Of a stretch of DNA of 64,000 nucleotides, positions 8,701 through 16,769 are shown piece after piece (position 1 is the stretch's first letter; every line of letters starts with the position of its first letter). Position numbers and translations under genes: made by a program. The stretch is from Winogradskyella sp. (GTDB lineage: Bacteria > Bacteroidota > Bacteroidia > Flavobacteriales > Flavobacteriaceae), in the NCBI GenBank assembly GCA_028383925.1, contig JAOEWO010000002.1, positions 124,001 through 188,000 on the forward strand, read 5' to 3'. The notes below the pieces were generated by a model that saw only the letters and a program-made list of their open reading frames with translations, did not search any database and was not told the origin of the DNA.

Positions 8701-9159
8701 ACCAGTTTTGGTAATATCGAAAGTGTAAGTGAAAATTTCACCAACCGAAACTATAATATAGATGAGGTGCGATTCTTACCAAAATTATCATATATCTTTA
8801 ATGAAAATGCACAATTTGATGTCTTTTACCAATACACTTTAAAAGATAATACTATTGCTGGTTTAGAGGCTTTAACTCAATATAACTACGGTATATCATT
8901 TACGTATAACAAGGCTCAAAAAGTAGCATTAACAGGCGAGTTTAATTTTTTTCAGAATGCATTTCAAGGTAATACTAATAGTCCTGTTGCTTTTCAGATG
9001 TTAGAAGGTTTACAGCCAGGTAAAAACTTTACATGGAGTTTACTGGCTCAAAAAAAACTAACTAAGTTTTTAGATTTAAATCTTAATTATTTTGGCAGAA
9101 AAACAGAAACGTCAAAAACCATACATACAGGTACAGTACAGCTAAAAGCTTATTTTTAA
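5734..9159 (+). CDS. Large secreted, probably outer-membrane beta protein, function unknown
   Basis: A 1141-residue protein with a signal peptide (hydrophobic residues 4-17, likely cleavage after GFSQ). Residues about 20-110 look like an Ig-like domain; about 130-230 contain alternating strands (SGKLSDKVSLRASIQD, NIRAGDIDL). Near residue 300 is an Ig-like segment with YVNGVPLERGENRDYIIDY and a following strand ending YQFSERNY. The second half is strand- and Asn-rich, ends in an aromatic residue (KAYF) and resembles an outer-membrane beta-barrel. An acidic DYNENGIQELNEFE loop near residue 830 could bind calcium. I do not recognise a named family. It is followed by two small barrel genes on the same strand. 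Confidence 0.8.
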   Translation: MKHTLLFLLFINSFWGFSQEKSSNTRQIRVAVKDSIKIDSVSINPSKFVITTINNTVLDTSFYAVNFKTAVLTFKKTIAVDSITIQYLRYPPFFTKIYKQLDASVIVENSKTGQQLYRLENSNKQNAFTPFNGLTTSGSISRGVTIGNNQNSVLNSELDLQISGKLSDKVSLRASIQDANIPLQESGYSQRLDEFDQVFIELFSDSWNIRAGDIDLVNTKSYFANFTKRVQGLLVNANISDKTTVFASGALVRGQFTTTQFTAQEGNQGPYKLTGPNNELFVLVVSGSEIVYVNGVPLERGENRDYIIDYNAGEIIFNSTFPITSEMRITVDYQFSERNYSRFTVFGGANYNTEKLSLNVSIYSESDAKNQPLQQNLSTEQTQVLAGAGDDISLMAAPSAVLETFSENRILYRKEFIGPEEIFVFSNNPEDELFSVRFPRVGPNLGNYILSNTNAINNIYEYVAPIAGIPQGDYEPLVQLVAPERLQIAVLNGTYRPTEKTDVFFELAGSKNDANLFSAIDDDDNDGFAGKFRISQQLIKSDSLWNLSALIDTDFIQKNFRTIQRLYRAEFNRDWNLDNTETNQGNLNFGNQLLLTSGLQLSHSKKGTASYNFEYLDFSQNFNGSRHNVSANLRLGNFNVFTNSSFLNSESTINQSQFFRSFNRVVYGKETKWAGAKLAIEDNEQVVIATDSLTPLSQKFRAYEAFVGIGDSTRVFAEVGYIKRFNDSLRNNSVERVNNSNTYYLKSRLVQNKNINLQLFVNYRYLKAEDETTQNEQSLNSRLNFNQKLFNNLVILNTSFETNSGTLPQQDFTYVEVEAGQGAFTWIDYNENGIQELNEFEIAQFADQGSYIRVLLPNQVFVRTHQNRLSQTLTVNPQQWSTSKNKTKKFFSHFHNQSSYLIDRKIRREGNNFNLNPFKDNEQNQLALNNSVRNVLFYNRGKQRYTASYTFLTNTSRNLLSIGFQENKLQNHQLNFNHKFATNWLANALTSFGNIESVSENFTNRNYNIDEVRFLPKLSYIFNENAQFDVFYQYTLKDNTIAGLEALTQYNYGISFTYNKAQKVALTGEFNFFQNAFQGNTNSPVAFQMLEGLQPGKNFTWSLLAQKKLTKFLDLNLNYFGRKTETSKTIHTGTVQLKAYF

Positions 9160-9296
9160 CACTTACTAAATGTTAATTAATAGTTTATTTGTACGTTTTT
9201 ACGCAACCTTTTGGCTTATGTGGTATCTACATGGTACAATTGTTGCTTCACTAAATGATTTACTAACGCAATTTTACAAAAAAACATAAATTAATA

Positions 9297-9845
9297 ATGA
9301 GAAACACCTATTTAATATTATTAACCTTATTGACGGTTTTTACTGCAAATGCACAGACTACAAATGACAGTATCTCTAACGTTTACCAAAAACAGAATGA
9401 GATAAAACTTAATGGCATATTGCTTCTTGTAGGAGCTTTTGAAGTAAGTTATGAAAGAAACCTTAGTGAAGATACATCTGTTGGTGTCTCATTTTTTACA
9501 CCATATGATGCAGAAAATATCGATGCCGATCTTAACTATTATATATCGCCGTATTTTAGAGTTTTCTTTGGCGAAAAATATGCGGCAGGTTTTTTTGTTG
9601 AAGGTTTTGGTATGCTAAACTCTATAGATAGAAGAACAACCGATACTATAAATGATTTTTTTGAAACCACTGAAGAGGCCGTGACAGATTTTGCTTTAGG
9701 CTTTGGTGTTGGCGGAAAATGGGTAACTCACAACGGATTCGTTTTTGAATTAACTTGTGGTATTGGTAGAAATCTCTTTAGAAATAATGGTAACGAAACA
9801 CGTTTAGTTGGCAAATTTGGTTTTAATTTAGGATACAGATTTTAA
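9297..9845 (+). CDS. Small outer-membrane beta-barrel, DUF3575-like
   Basis: A 182-residue protein with a signal peptide (cleavage likely after TANAQ) and a run of amphipathic strands ending GFNLGYRF, the C-terminal aromatic signature of an outer-membrane barrel. The EVSYERNL segment near residue 45 resembles the DUF3575 pattern. It is a paralogue of the next gene, sharing layout, spacing of strands and the closing residues. The two are only 12 bases apart and must be co-transcribed. The function is unknown. Confidence 0.75.
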   Translation: MRNTYLILLTLLTVFTANAQTTNDSISNVYQKQNEIKLNGILLLVGAFEVSYERNLSEDTSVGVSFFTPYDAENIDADLNYYISPYFRVFFGEKYAAGFFVEGFGMLNSIDRRTTDTINDFFETTEEAVTDFALGFGVGGKWVTHNGFVFELTCGIGRNLFRNNGNETRLVGKFGFNLGYRF

Positions 9846-9857
9846 AAGATAAAAAAT

Positions 9858-10439
9858 ATGAAAAATTACGTTTTAATTGTGTTATTGTTTTTAGGAATTA
9901 GTAGTAACGCTCAAGAGCAAACAGAAGCAGATATAAAAAAATCTGAAATATCTACTAACCTTTTAGATTTGGTAGTTGCAGGTACATTAAATATAAATTA
10001 CGAGCGCTTGTTTGAGAATAATCAATCGCTTTTTTTAGGTGTTAACCTTTTTGATACTTATGCGTATTACGATGCAGGTTATATAGAAAAAAGTACTGCA
10101 TTTACATTAAGAGCTGCCTATCTTGTTTATTTTTCAAAAGAAAAAGATCATGCTGGTTTTTTCTTTTACCCACAATTAAAACTAAGAACAGGTGAAGTTA
10201 CTGTTGATGATGGTTATTTTTTCTACGATGGAGAAACTGATAATTTTGTAGAAGATAGGTTTACCTATGATGTAAGTGGTGTTTCTGCAGGTTTTGGTAT
10301 AGGACATAAATGGATGTTTAATAACAAATTTACATTAATACTAAATGGTGATATTGCCCGAAATTTAGGAAATTTTGATACCGATTATTTAGATAACATA
10401 GAATTGAGATTTGCCGTTAATTTTGGCTACAGGTTTTAG
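9858..10439 (+). CDS. Small outer-membrane beta-barrel, paralogue of preceding gene
   Basis: A 193-residue protein with a signal peptide (cleavage likely near SSNAQ). Key shared features with its upstream neighbour are NINYERLF near residue 55, a GFGIGHKW segment matching GFGVGGKW, and the terminal NFGYRF. The pair probably arose by tandem duplication. Both look like eight-strand-sized barrels. Role unknown; nothing in the neighbourhood indicates a substrate. A bidirectional terminator lies about 20 bases after the stop. Confidence 0.75.
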   Translation: MKNYVLIVLLFLGISSNAQEQTEADIKKSEISTNLLDLVVAGTLNINYERLFENNQSLFLGVNLFDTYAYYDAGYIEKSTAFTLRAAYLVYFSKEKDHAGFFFYPQLKLRTGEVTVDDGYFFYDGETDNFVEDRFTYDVSGVSAGFGIGHKWMFNNKFTLILNGDIARNLGNFDTDYLDNIELRFAVNFGYRF

Positions 10440-10454
10440 GCTCATTAAACCGAT

Positions 10455-10492
10455 AAAAAAATGCCCAAGCTTTAAGTAGCTTGGGCATTTTT
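10455..10492. terminator. Bidirectional terminator
   Basis: ATGCCCAAGC (10461-10470) pairs with GCTTGGGCAT (10479-10488), with A and T runs outside. It separates the plus-strand barrel genes from the converging glycyl-tRNA synthetase gene. Confidence 0.85.
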
Positions 10493-10526
10493 ATTTATAA
10501 GATTCCTTTTTGTTAAAGCAATGATA

Positions 10527-12065
10527 TTACATCTTCATTAACCAATGTTTTACATCAACTTCTGCTCTAATAATGGTTTTTAAGTCTTCAATGTTAACAC
10601 GTTTTTGCTCCATGGTATCTCTATAACGTAGTGTAACTGTGTTGTTTTCTAACGTTTCATGATCTACTGTAATACAAAAAGGTGTTCCGTTTGCATCTTG
10701 TCTTCTGTAGCGTTTTCCAACGGCATCTTTTTCGTCATAAAACACATTAAAATCCCATTTAAGGTCTTCTATAATTTGCTTTGCAAGTTCTGGTAATCCG
10801 TCTTTTTTAACTAACGGAAAAACGGCTGCTTTTGTTGGTGCTAATACTGCAGGTAATTTTAAAACGGTTCTTGTGGTGTTATTGTCTAATTCTTCTTCGA
10901 CCAAAGCATTTGAGAATACGGCTAAAAACATACGGTCTAAACCAATAGAGGTTTCTAAGACGTAAGGTGTGTAGCTTTCTTTTTCTTCGTGATCAAAATA
11001 CTGAAGTTTTTTACCAGAGAATTTTTCGTGTTGTTTTAAATCAAAATCTGTACGCGAATGAATACCTTCTAATTCTTTAAACCCAAACGGGAAATTAAAT
11101 TCAATATCAGTAGCAGCGTCTGCATAATGCGCTAATTTTTCATGATCGTGAAAACGGTAATTTTCTTCGCCTAAACCAAGTGAATTATGCCATTTAAGAC
11201 GTGTTTCTTTCCAGTATTCAAACCATTCTTTTTGAGTGCCTGGTTTTATAAAAAATTGCATTTCCATTTGTTCAAACTCACGCATTCTAAAAATAAATTG
11301 TCGTGCAACAATTTCATTTCTAAATGCTTTACCTGTTTGTGCAATACCAAAAGGAATCTTCATGCGTCCTGTTTTCTGAACGTTTAAGAAGTTTACAAAT
11401 ATACCTTGTGCAGTTTCTGGTCTTAAATATAAATCCATCGCAGATTCGGCAGAAGCACCAAGTTTAGTGCCAAACATAAGGTTAAATTGCTTAACGTCTG
11501 TCCAGTTTCTACTACCCGATAATGGGTCTGCTATTTCAAGTTCTTCAATAAGTGCTTTTACGTCTGCTAAATTTTCTTGTTCTAAAGACTGACCCAAACG
11601 CTTAAGAATGGTGTCAATTTTTTCTTGATAGCTAAGCACACGACCGTTTGTTGCTAAAAATTCAGTCTTATTAAAAGCCGCACCAAAACGTTTTTCTGCT
11701 TTGGCAACTTCTTTATTTATTTTAGCTTCAATTTTTAAACAATAGTCTTCTACCAAAACATCTGCTCTGTAACGTTTTTTTGAATCCTTGTTATCAATTA
11801 AAGGATCGCTAAAAGCATCTACGTGCCCAGAAGCTTTCCAAGTGGTTGGGTGCATAAAAATTGCAGAATCAATACCTACAATATTATCGTGCATTTGTAC
11901 CATGGCTTTCCACCAATAGTCACGTATGTTTTTCTTTAGTTCAGCTCCATTTTGAGCATAGTCATACACAGCACTTAAGCCATCGTAAATTTCACTACTC
12001 TGAAATACGTAACCATACTCCTTTGCGTGAGAGATTACTTTTTTAAATTTATCTTCATTTGCCAT
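10527..12065 (-). CDS. glyS: Glycyl-tRNA synthetase (dimeric alpha2 type)
   Basis: A 512-residue class II aminoacyl-tRNA synthetase charging tRNA-Gly. It is the single-chain, archaeal/eukaryal-like form: YDGLSAVYDYAQNGAELKKNI near residue 25, motif 2 around FRNEIVARQF with MREFEQMEMQFF, and motif 3 in SIGLDRMFLAVF. The C-terminal anticodon-binding domain (from about residue 415) begins with LAPTKAAVFPL. Length is normal for bacterial members of this type. The ATG at 12065 lies four bases after a -7 promoter element, suggesting a leaderless mRNA. Confidence 0.95.
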   Translation of the reverse strand: MANEDKFKKVISHAKEYGYVFQSSEIYDGLSAVYDYAQNGAELKKNIRDYWWKAMVQMHDNIVGIDSAIFMHPTTWKASGHVDAFSDPLIDNKDSKKRYRADVLVEDYCLKIEAKINKEVAKAEKRFGAAFNKTEFLATNGRVLSYQEKIDTILKRLGQSLEQENLADVKALIEELEIADPLSGSRNWTDVKQFNLMFGTKLGASAESAMDLYLRPETAQGIFVNFLNVQKTGRMKIPFGIAQTGKAFRNEIVARQFIFRMREFEQMEMQFFIKPGTQKEWFEYWKETRLKWHNSLGLGEENYRFHDHEKLAHYADAATDIEFNFPFGFKELEGIHSRTDFDLKQHEKFSGKKLQYFDHEEKESYTPYVLETSIGLDRMFLAVFSNALVEEELDNNTTRTVLKLPAVLAPTKAAVFPLVKKDGLPELAKQIIEDLKWDFNVFYDEKDAVGKRYRRQDANGTPFCITVDHETLENNTVTLRYRDTMEQKRVNIEDLKTIIRAEVDVKHWLMKM

Positions 12066-12069
12066 GTTG

Positions 12070-12077
12070 CAAAAATA
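12070..12077 (-). promoter_or_regulatory. -7 element immediately before glyS
   Basis: TATTTTTG on the minus strand fits TAnnTTTG and is separated from the glyS ATG by only CAAC. No convincing TTG lies at the -33 position, which falls inside the adjacent terminator hairpin, and the region is T-rich, so a chance match is possible. Confidence 0.4.
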
Positions 12078-12108
12078 AAAAACCGATCTGATTAACAGAT
12101 CGGTTTTT
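12077..12108 (-). terminator. Terminator of the coiled-coil membrane protein gene
   Basis: ACCGATCTG (12082-12090) pairs with CAGATCGGT (12096-12104), followed on the minus strand by a T run. It separates the gene at 12130-13014 from glyS. Confidence 0.8.
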
Positions 12109-12129
12109 AATAAATAATGTATAAAGTGT

Positions 12130-13014
12130 TTATTTTAATTTTAAGGTTGTACTACCTAGTTTGCTGTTTTCATGAAAAACATTGATAATATACTGCCCCT
12201 TTACTAGCGGTCTGTCTGCTTTGTAGGTTGCAATTGTTGTACAAATATTAAGATTTTTGTTGTCAAAACTAACAGCTTCTTTTAGGCTATAAATTAAAGA
12301 GTTAGAGTCAAAGACAATTTCCCCTTTATCTGAAGTACTATTGTTATTAGGACTTAAAATTTGAATAAAAAGGTCTTTATATCCGGTTTCTGTTATTGTA
12401 TTTTCGGCCAAAGCAATACAAACATCAATAGCATTAGTGCTGCTTGCTCGTATTGTAGATTTTTTATTATTGTTATTAATGATAAAGGCTTCTGCTGTAA
12501 CGCTATTTATTTTTAAAGTAGAAGCTTTAGCTTTTGTTTTGTTTAAGGTTCTATTTAGATCTTCGAGTCCATTAATTGTTTGTGATCTTTCTAGTATTTT
12601 ATTTAAAGCATAGCGTTTTTCTTCTTCTAGTTTTACGTTAACCGAATTCAGCGAATCTATTGCACTTAGAAGTATTTTATTATTAGTTTTTAAAACTACA
12701 AGCTGATTTTTAAACTTTGTAATTATAGATAAATCACTGTTTAATACTCTTAGAGAATCTAAAGCAGTTTTAGTCTCTAGCTTGGCGGCTTGTAACTCTG
12801 TAGTTATTAGATTATAATTTTCACTTAAATCGTCGTAACTTGTTAACATCTCAGATAATTCCTTTTCTATTAAAGATTTTTCTTGTTGAAGGAATTCCTC
12901 GTAAGATGTAGTGGATTTGTAATTAGTAAAACTAAAAATACCCAAAACAGCTAAAACGATCATTAATGAAATTATAATTAATCTATAGTTAAATAATTGA
13001 GGGTTAACTATCAT
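12130..13014 (-). CDS. Membrane-anchored coiled-coil protein, function unknown
   Basis: A 294-residue protein with one N-terminal membrane segment (about residues 11-29), a coiled coil from about 35 to 165 and a small C-terminal globular beta domain (about 170-294). The topology is type II, with the globular part outside the cytoplasm. Similar proteins are widespread in Bacteroidota and are sometimes mislabelled as chromosome partitioning proteins because of the coiled coil; there is no ATPase motif to support that. It has its own terminator. Function unknown. Confidence 0.75.
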   Translation of the reverse strand: MIVNPQLFNYRLIIISLMIVLAVLGIFSFTNYKSTTSYEEFLQQEKSLIEKELSEMLTSYDDLSENYNLITTELQAAKLETKTALDSLRVLNSDLSIITKFKNQLVVLKTNNKILLSAIDSLNSVNVKLEEEKRYALNKILERSQTINGLEDLNRTLNKTKAKASTLKINSVTAEAFIINNNNKKSTIRASSTNAIDVCIALAENTITETGYKDLFIQILSPNNNSTSDKGEIVFDSNSLIYSLKEAVSFDNKNLNICTTIATYKADRPLVKGQYIINVFHENSKLGSTTLKLK

Positions 13015-13080
13015 TATTAATTTCTTAATTTGAAGCCAAATTAGATGTAATCTGTCTTTAAACTTATTTTATTCGATTAA

Positions 13081-13761
13081 ATGATGAAAAATTTGTTGAA
13101 TCTATTCTTTCCTAAAGTTTGTGATGCATGTTATAATGTGCTGTCTGACAATGAACAGATTTTATGCACCTCTTGTAGACATGAGTTACCAATTACAAAT
13201 TTTCATTTTAATAATTCTGAAGCTGTTAAAAAAGTGGTCTATGGCCGTGTAAAGTTAGAGCACGCTACAGCGCTTTTGCATTTCTCTAAAAAAGGTATAG
13301 TACAAGAGTTGCTTCATAATTTAAAGTACCGAGGATATGAGCATATTGGAGCGTTTTTTGGTAAATGGTTAGGCGCAGAATTAGCAACTTTAGAAGCCTA
13401 TAAGACTGTAGATGTTGTAGTGCCTGTACCACTTTATAAGACACGTTTACGAAAACGTGGCTATAACCAAGTTGCCAAATTTGCAAAAGAAATTGCAGCT
13501 TCTGTTGGTGCAGACTATAACGACACAGTTTTAGTGAGAAATAAAGCCACCAAGACGCAAGTCTTTAAAGTACGATCTAAACGATGGAATGATGATGGTG
13601 CGTTGTTTAGTCTTACAGATAATAAAGCCTTAAAAGGTAAACACATCTTATTAGTAGATGATATTATAACTACAGGTGCCACTGCAGAAAACTGTGCGAC
13701 ACAATTAATGAAGATAGATAATATTAAGTTAAGTTTTGCAACTCTGGCAATTGCCGATTGA
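13081..13761 (+). CDS. comF: ComF family phosphoribosyltransferase-like protein
   Basis: A 226-residue ComF homologue. An N-terminal zinc finger is formed by Cys14, Cys17, Cys29 and Cys32 (CDAC and CTSC), followed by the phosphoribosyltransferase fold with the PRPP-binding loop LLVDDIITTGAT at about residues 190-201. ComF proteins are needed for DNA uptake in naturally competent bacteria, but they are common in species with no shown competence, so the role here is uncertain. Two ATGs are adjacent at 13081 and 13084. The downstream lipoprotein gene starts within about 65 bases. Confidence 0.9.
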   Translation: MMKNLLNLFFPKVCDACYNVLSDNEQILCTSCRHELPITNFHFNNSEAVKKVVYGRVKLEHATALLHFSKKGIVQELLHNLKYRGYEHIGAFFGKWLGAELATLEAYKTVDVVVPVPLYKTRLRKRGYNQVAKFAKEIAASVGADYNDTVLVRNKATKTQVFKVRSKRWNDDGALFSLTDNKALKGKHILLVDDIITTGATAENCATQLMKIDNIKLSFATLAIAD

Positions 13762-13826
13762 TTTATGCGTTTGCTTTGCGTATAGTTAATTATATTGTTT
13801 CTTTGTGTAAATTATTTTTTGATTAC

Positions 13827-15437
13827 ATGCGTTTATTTTTAGTACAAATATTTAGTATTATTCTTATGAGTAGCTCCCTAGTTAGTTGTGCTAATCGTGG
13901 TACACCATCTGGTGGCGAAATAGATATTGAGCCTCCCTTTATAGAAAAGGCAACACCCAACAATTTTTCTACAAATTTTAAAGGAGACGAAATCACTATT
14001 GTTTTTAATGAGTACATAAAAGTTAAAGATATAAGAAAGCAACTTGTTATTTCTCCGCCAATGGAAACAGACCCTGTTATTTATCCGGCTGGTGGTGCAA
14101 GTAAATATATTTCTATAAAGATTAAAGATACTTTAGAAGCAAACACCACTTATGCTTTTAATTTTGGACAAAGTATTGTAGATAATAATGAAGAAAACCC
14201 TTTATCTTACTTTAGATATGTGTTCTCTACAGGTAATACTATAGATTCATTATCTGTTAAAGGCGTTGTTATAGATGCCTTAAAACAAAAGCCAGATACG
14301 TTTATTTCTGTAATGCTTTATGAAGCAGACACAAGTTATACAGACTCTATTGTTTTTAAAGAAAAGCCAAGGTATATCACCAATACACTAGATAGTATAA
14401 CAACCTTTAGTATAGATAATATTAAAGCAGGCACTTATAAATTATTAGCATTAAAAGATAAGAATAGCAATTATAAGTTTGATCAAAAGACGGATAAAAT
14501 AGCCTTTAAAGAAGGTTTTATAACAGTCCCTAATGATACCGTTTACGACTTAAAAATGTTTAAAGAGGTAGTGAATTTTAAAGCACTAAAGCCAAAACAA
14601 GAAAGTGAAACCAAGATTATTTTTCCTTATGAAGGAGATTATAATGCAATGAGAATTAAAATTTTAGGTGATACACCTGATGGTTATAAGTACAGAATAA
14701 CAAAAGTTGAAAATAAAGACACTTTAAATTATTGGTATAAACCAAATTTTGAAGCAGATTCTACGCTTTTTGTAGTAACCAATAAAACCTATAGCGACAC
14801 CTTAAGGCATCGTTACAGAAAGATAAAACCCGATTCTTTAAAGTTTAAAACAATCGTTTCTGGTGCAATAAATTTTGATGAAGATTTTACTTTAGAAGCC
14901 ACAATACCTTTGGTAAAAATAGATACTTCAAAAATAAAATTAACAACAAACGATTCTATAGTAATTCCGTACAAGGTGGTGTTCGATTCTATTACAAACC
15001 GATATAAGTTTCCGGTTAAAAAAGAAGAAGCGCAGCAATATACATTTCAAATATTACCAGGTGCGTTTACAGATTTTTATGATACACAAAACAAAGACAC
15101 CTTAGGTTTTGGTTTTAGAACAAAGCGAAAGTCTGAATACGGTAATGTAAGAGTACGTGTAAGAAATGCAAAATTTCCCCTTATTGTACAATTAGTTGAT
15201 GGTAATGGAAGGGTTATTTATGAACGTTATGCTAAAGATTCTCCCATTGTAGATTTTACAGATATTGTACCCAAACAGTATGCATTAAGAGCCATTTTTG
15301 ATGCCAACGGAAACGGAAAGTTTGATACAGGTAATTACCTGCTAGGTTTACAGCCAGAGCGTGTAAGCTATGCTAAACAGATGGATGAGGTAAGATCTAA
15401 TTTTGATCAGATTGTAGAATTTATACTTTTAGAGTAA
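13827..15437 (+). CDS. Ig-like domain lipoprotein
   Basis: A 536-residue lipoprotein beginning MRLFLVQIFS with a lipobox ending in Cys (SSLVSC, residue 21). I chose the ATG at 13827 because it gives a perfect lipoprotein signal; a TTG at 13758 overlapping comF would prepend 23 unlikely residues. Residues about 30-125 form a SbsA/Big-type Ig-like domain (PPFIEKATP, then TIVFNEYIKVKD). A carboxypeptidase-regulatory-like segment follows, with a calcium-type loop KDKNSNYKFD, repeated near the C-terminus as DANGNGKFD. It is probably surface- or periplasm-facing. Its 3' end overlaps the convergent nitrilase gene by 17 bases. Confidence 0.82.
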   Translation: MRLFLVQIFSIILMSSSLVSCANRGTPSGGEIDIEPPFIEKATPNNFSTNFKGDEITIVFNEYIKVKDIRKQLVISPPMETDPVIYPAGGASKYISIKIKDTLEANTTYAFNFGQSIVDNNEENPLSYFRYVFSTGNTIDSLSVKGVVIDALKQKPDTFISVMLYEADTSYTDSIVFKEKPRYITNTLDSITTFSIDNIKAGTYKLLALKDKNSNYKFDQKTDKIAFKEGFITVPNDTVYDLKMFKEVVNFKALKPKQESETKIIFPYEGDYNAMRIKILGDTPDGYKYRITKVENKDTLNYWYKPNFEADSTLFVVTNKTYSDTLRHRYRKIKPDSLKFKTIVSGAINFDEDFTLEATIPLVKIDTSKIKLTTNDSIVIPYKVVFDSITNRYKFPVKKEEAQQYTFQILPGAFTDFYDTQNKDTLGFGFRTKRKSEYGNVRVRVRNAKFPLIVQLVDGNGRVIYERYAKDSPIVDFTDIVPKQYALRAIFDANGNGKFDTGNYLLGLQPERVSYAKQMDEVRSNFDQIVEFILLE

Positions 15438-16203
15438 ACTGATCCTTATCATTTAAAAAGTTTAATTTTTCTCTGTATTTTTTAATCATCGATTTTTCTA
15501 AAACTACAATTTCAGTAGCTTCTTCGTTAATTGGTAGCGTATCTATTCTTTTGCCTAAAACATCATAAGCGGCAGAGTGCCCAGTATATTCATAGTTATT
15601 GCCATCTAAACCAACACGATTTACACCAATACAATAACTCATGTTTTCTATAGCACGTGCTTTTAATAACGTATCCCAAGCATCAATTCTTACTTTTGGC
15701 CAATTGGCAACATATAATAGTACATCGTAATTTTCTGTATTTCTTGCCCAAACAGGGAAGCGCAAATCATAACAAATAAGCGGACAAATTTTAAATCCTT
15801 TATAACTAAAAGTTACTTTATCTCTGCCAGCAGTATATACTTTATGCTCGCCTGCTAAAGTAAATGTATGGCGCTTGTCGTATTGTGCAATTAACCCATT
15901 GGCATCAACAGCAACCAAACGGTTATAAAAATTAGTATTTTCAGAAATTATTAAACTACCAATAATAAGTGCTTCTTTTTCGGCAGCTTTTGTTTTAAGC
16001 CAAGCCATAGTCTCACCAGACATAGTTTCTGAGACTAAAGCTGCATTCATAGTAAAACCAGAGGTAAACATTTCTGGTAAAACAATAATATCAACAGCAT
16101 TACTAATGGCACTAATCTTGGCATTTAGTAAGTGTCTGTTTTTAGTTGGGTTTTCCCATACCAAATTGGTCTGTATTAATGCAACTTTTAGAGATGTGCC
16201 CAT
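15421..16203 (-). CDS. Nitrilase-family omega-amidase (YafV-like)
   Basis: A 260-residue carbon-nitrogen hydrolase. The catalytic triad is Glu44 (VLPEMF), Lys110 (YDKRHTF) and Cys144 (ICYDLRFP). The sequence around the cysteine and RVGLDGNNYEYTGHS fits the YafV/omega-amidase branch, which hydrolyses 2-oxoglutaramate or alpha-ketoglutaramate-like products of glutamine-dependent transamination. That fits the methionine aminotransferase gene encoded just upstream on the same strand (16770-17912): in the methionine salvage pathway a glutamine transaminase and omega-amidase act in sequence. The pairing is inference from context. The 3' end overlaps the convergent lipoprotein gene. Confidence 0.9.
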   Translation of the reverse strand: MGTSLKVALIQTNLVWENPTKNRHLLNAKISAISNAVDIIVLPEMFTSGFTMNAALVSETMSGETMAWLKTKAAEKEALIIGSLIISENTNFYNRLVAVDANGLIAQYDKRHTFTLAGEHKVYTAGRDKVTFSYKGFKICPLICYDLRFPVWARNTENYDVLLYVANWPKVRIDAWDTLLKARAIENMSYCIGVNRVGLDGNNYEYTGHSAAYDVLGKRIDTLPINEEATEIVVLEKSMIKKYREKLNFLNDKDQFTLKV

Positions 16204-16207
16204 GTAT

Positions 16208-16717
16208 TTATAATTTGCCTTTTGCTTTTTTTAATTTTTCAGAAAGTGTTTCTAACTTTTTAAGCCATTTTACATCATCAACGGGTGATAATTTACCTCT
16301 CTTTTTTAGCTTTTCGTATTTTTCTTGACCTTTTTTGAGATTACGTTGCGCTTTTTCAAAATTAGATTGAAGTTTCTCTTTTTTCTTTAATTCGTTCTCT
16401 GCTCTTTTTTGAGCTTTCTCAGCCTTTTTTTGAGATTTTTTTGCTTTTTTAGTGTCTTTTTCTAGCTTTTTGCTTGCTTTATTAGCTTTTTCTTCATCTT
16501 TTTTTGCTAGTTTTTCTAATTTTAGTTTTTCAGAAATTAGACTAGCTTCTTTAAAAATAGCTTGCTTTTCTTCAAGGTTTAAAGTTTCGGTAACATCGAT
16601 TCCTTCTAAAAATATTTTTTCTTTTTTTACTTCATAAGTTTTCCCACCTTTTTCAATGGTTTGCGCAAAAGAAGATAATGATAGAATTAGGGTTAAAAGT
16701 AAAATATAATATTTCAT
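16208..16717 (-). CDS. Secreted lysine-rich coiled-coil protein
   Basis: A 169-residue protein beginning MKYYILLLTL, with a signal peptide probably cleaved after SSFAQ. I prefer the ATG at 16717 to the one at 16738, which adds seven polar residues before the signal. The body is an uninterrupted highly charged helix of Lys, Glu and Ala (about residues 65-155), probably a coiled coil. It lies between the omega-amidase and methionine aminotransferase genes, four bases from the former, so the three may be one transcript. No family recognised; the periplasmic role is unknown. Confidence 0.7.
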   Translation of the reverse strand: MKYYILLLTLILSLSSFAQTIEKGGKTYEVKKEKIFLEGIDVTETLNLEEKQAIFKEASLISEKLKLEKLAKKDEEKANKASKKLEKDTKKAKKSQKKAEKAQKRAENELKKKEKLQSNFEKAQRNLKKGQEKYEKLKKRGKLSPVDDVKWLKKLETLSEKLKKAKGKL

Positions 16718-16769
16718 AGTTTGTTTATTTGTGTTCACAATTAAGACACAGAAAATTACAAAAAGTAAC

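Noticed and set aside
13758-13826. Upstream TTG start for the Ig-like lipoprotein, overlapping comF
   Set aside because: The 23 added residues would push the lipoprotein signal inside the protein; the ATG at 13827 gives a normal lipobox.
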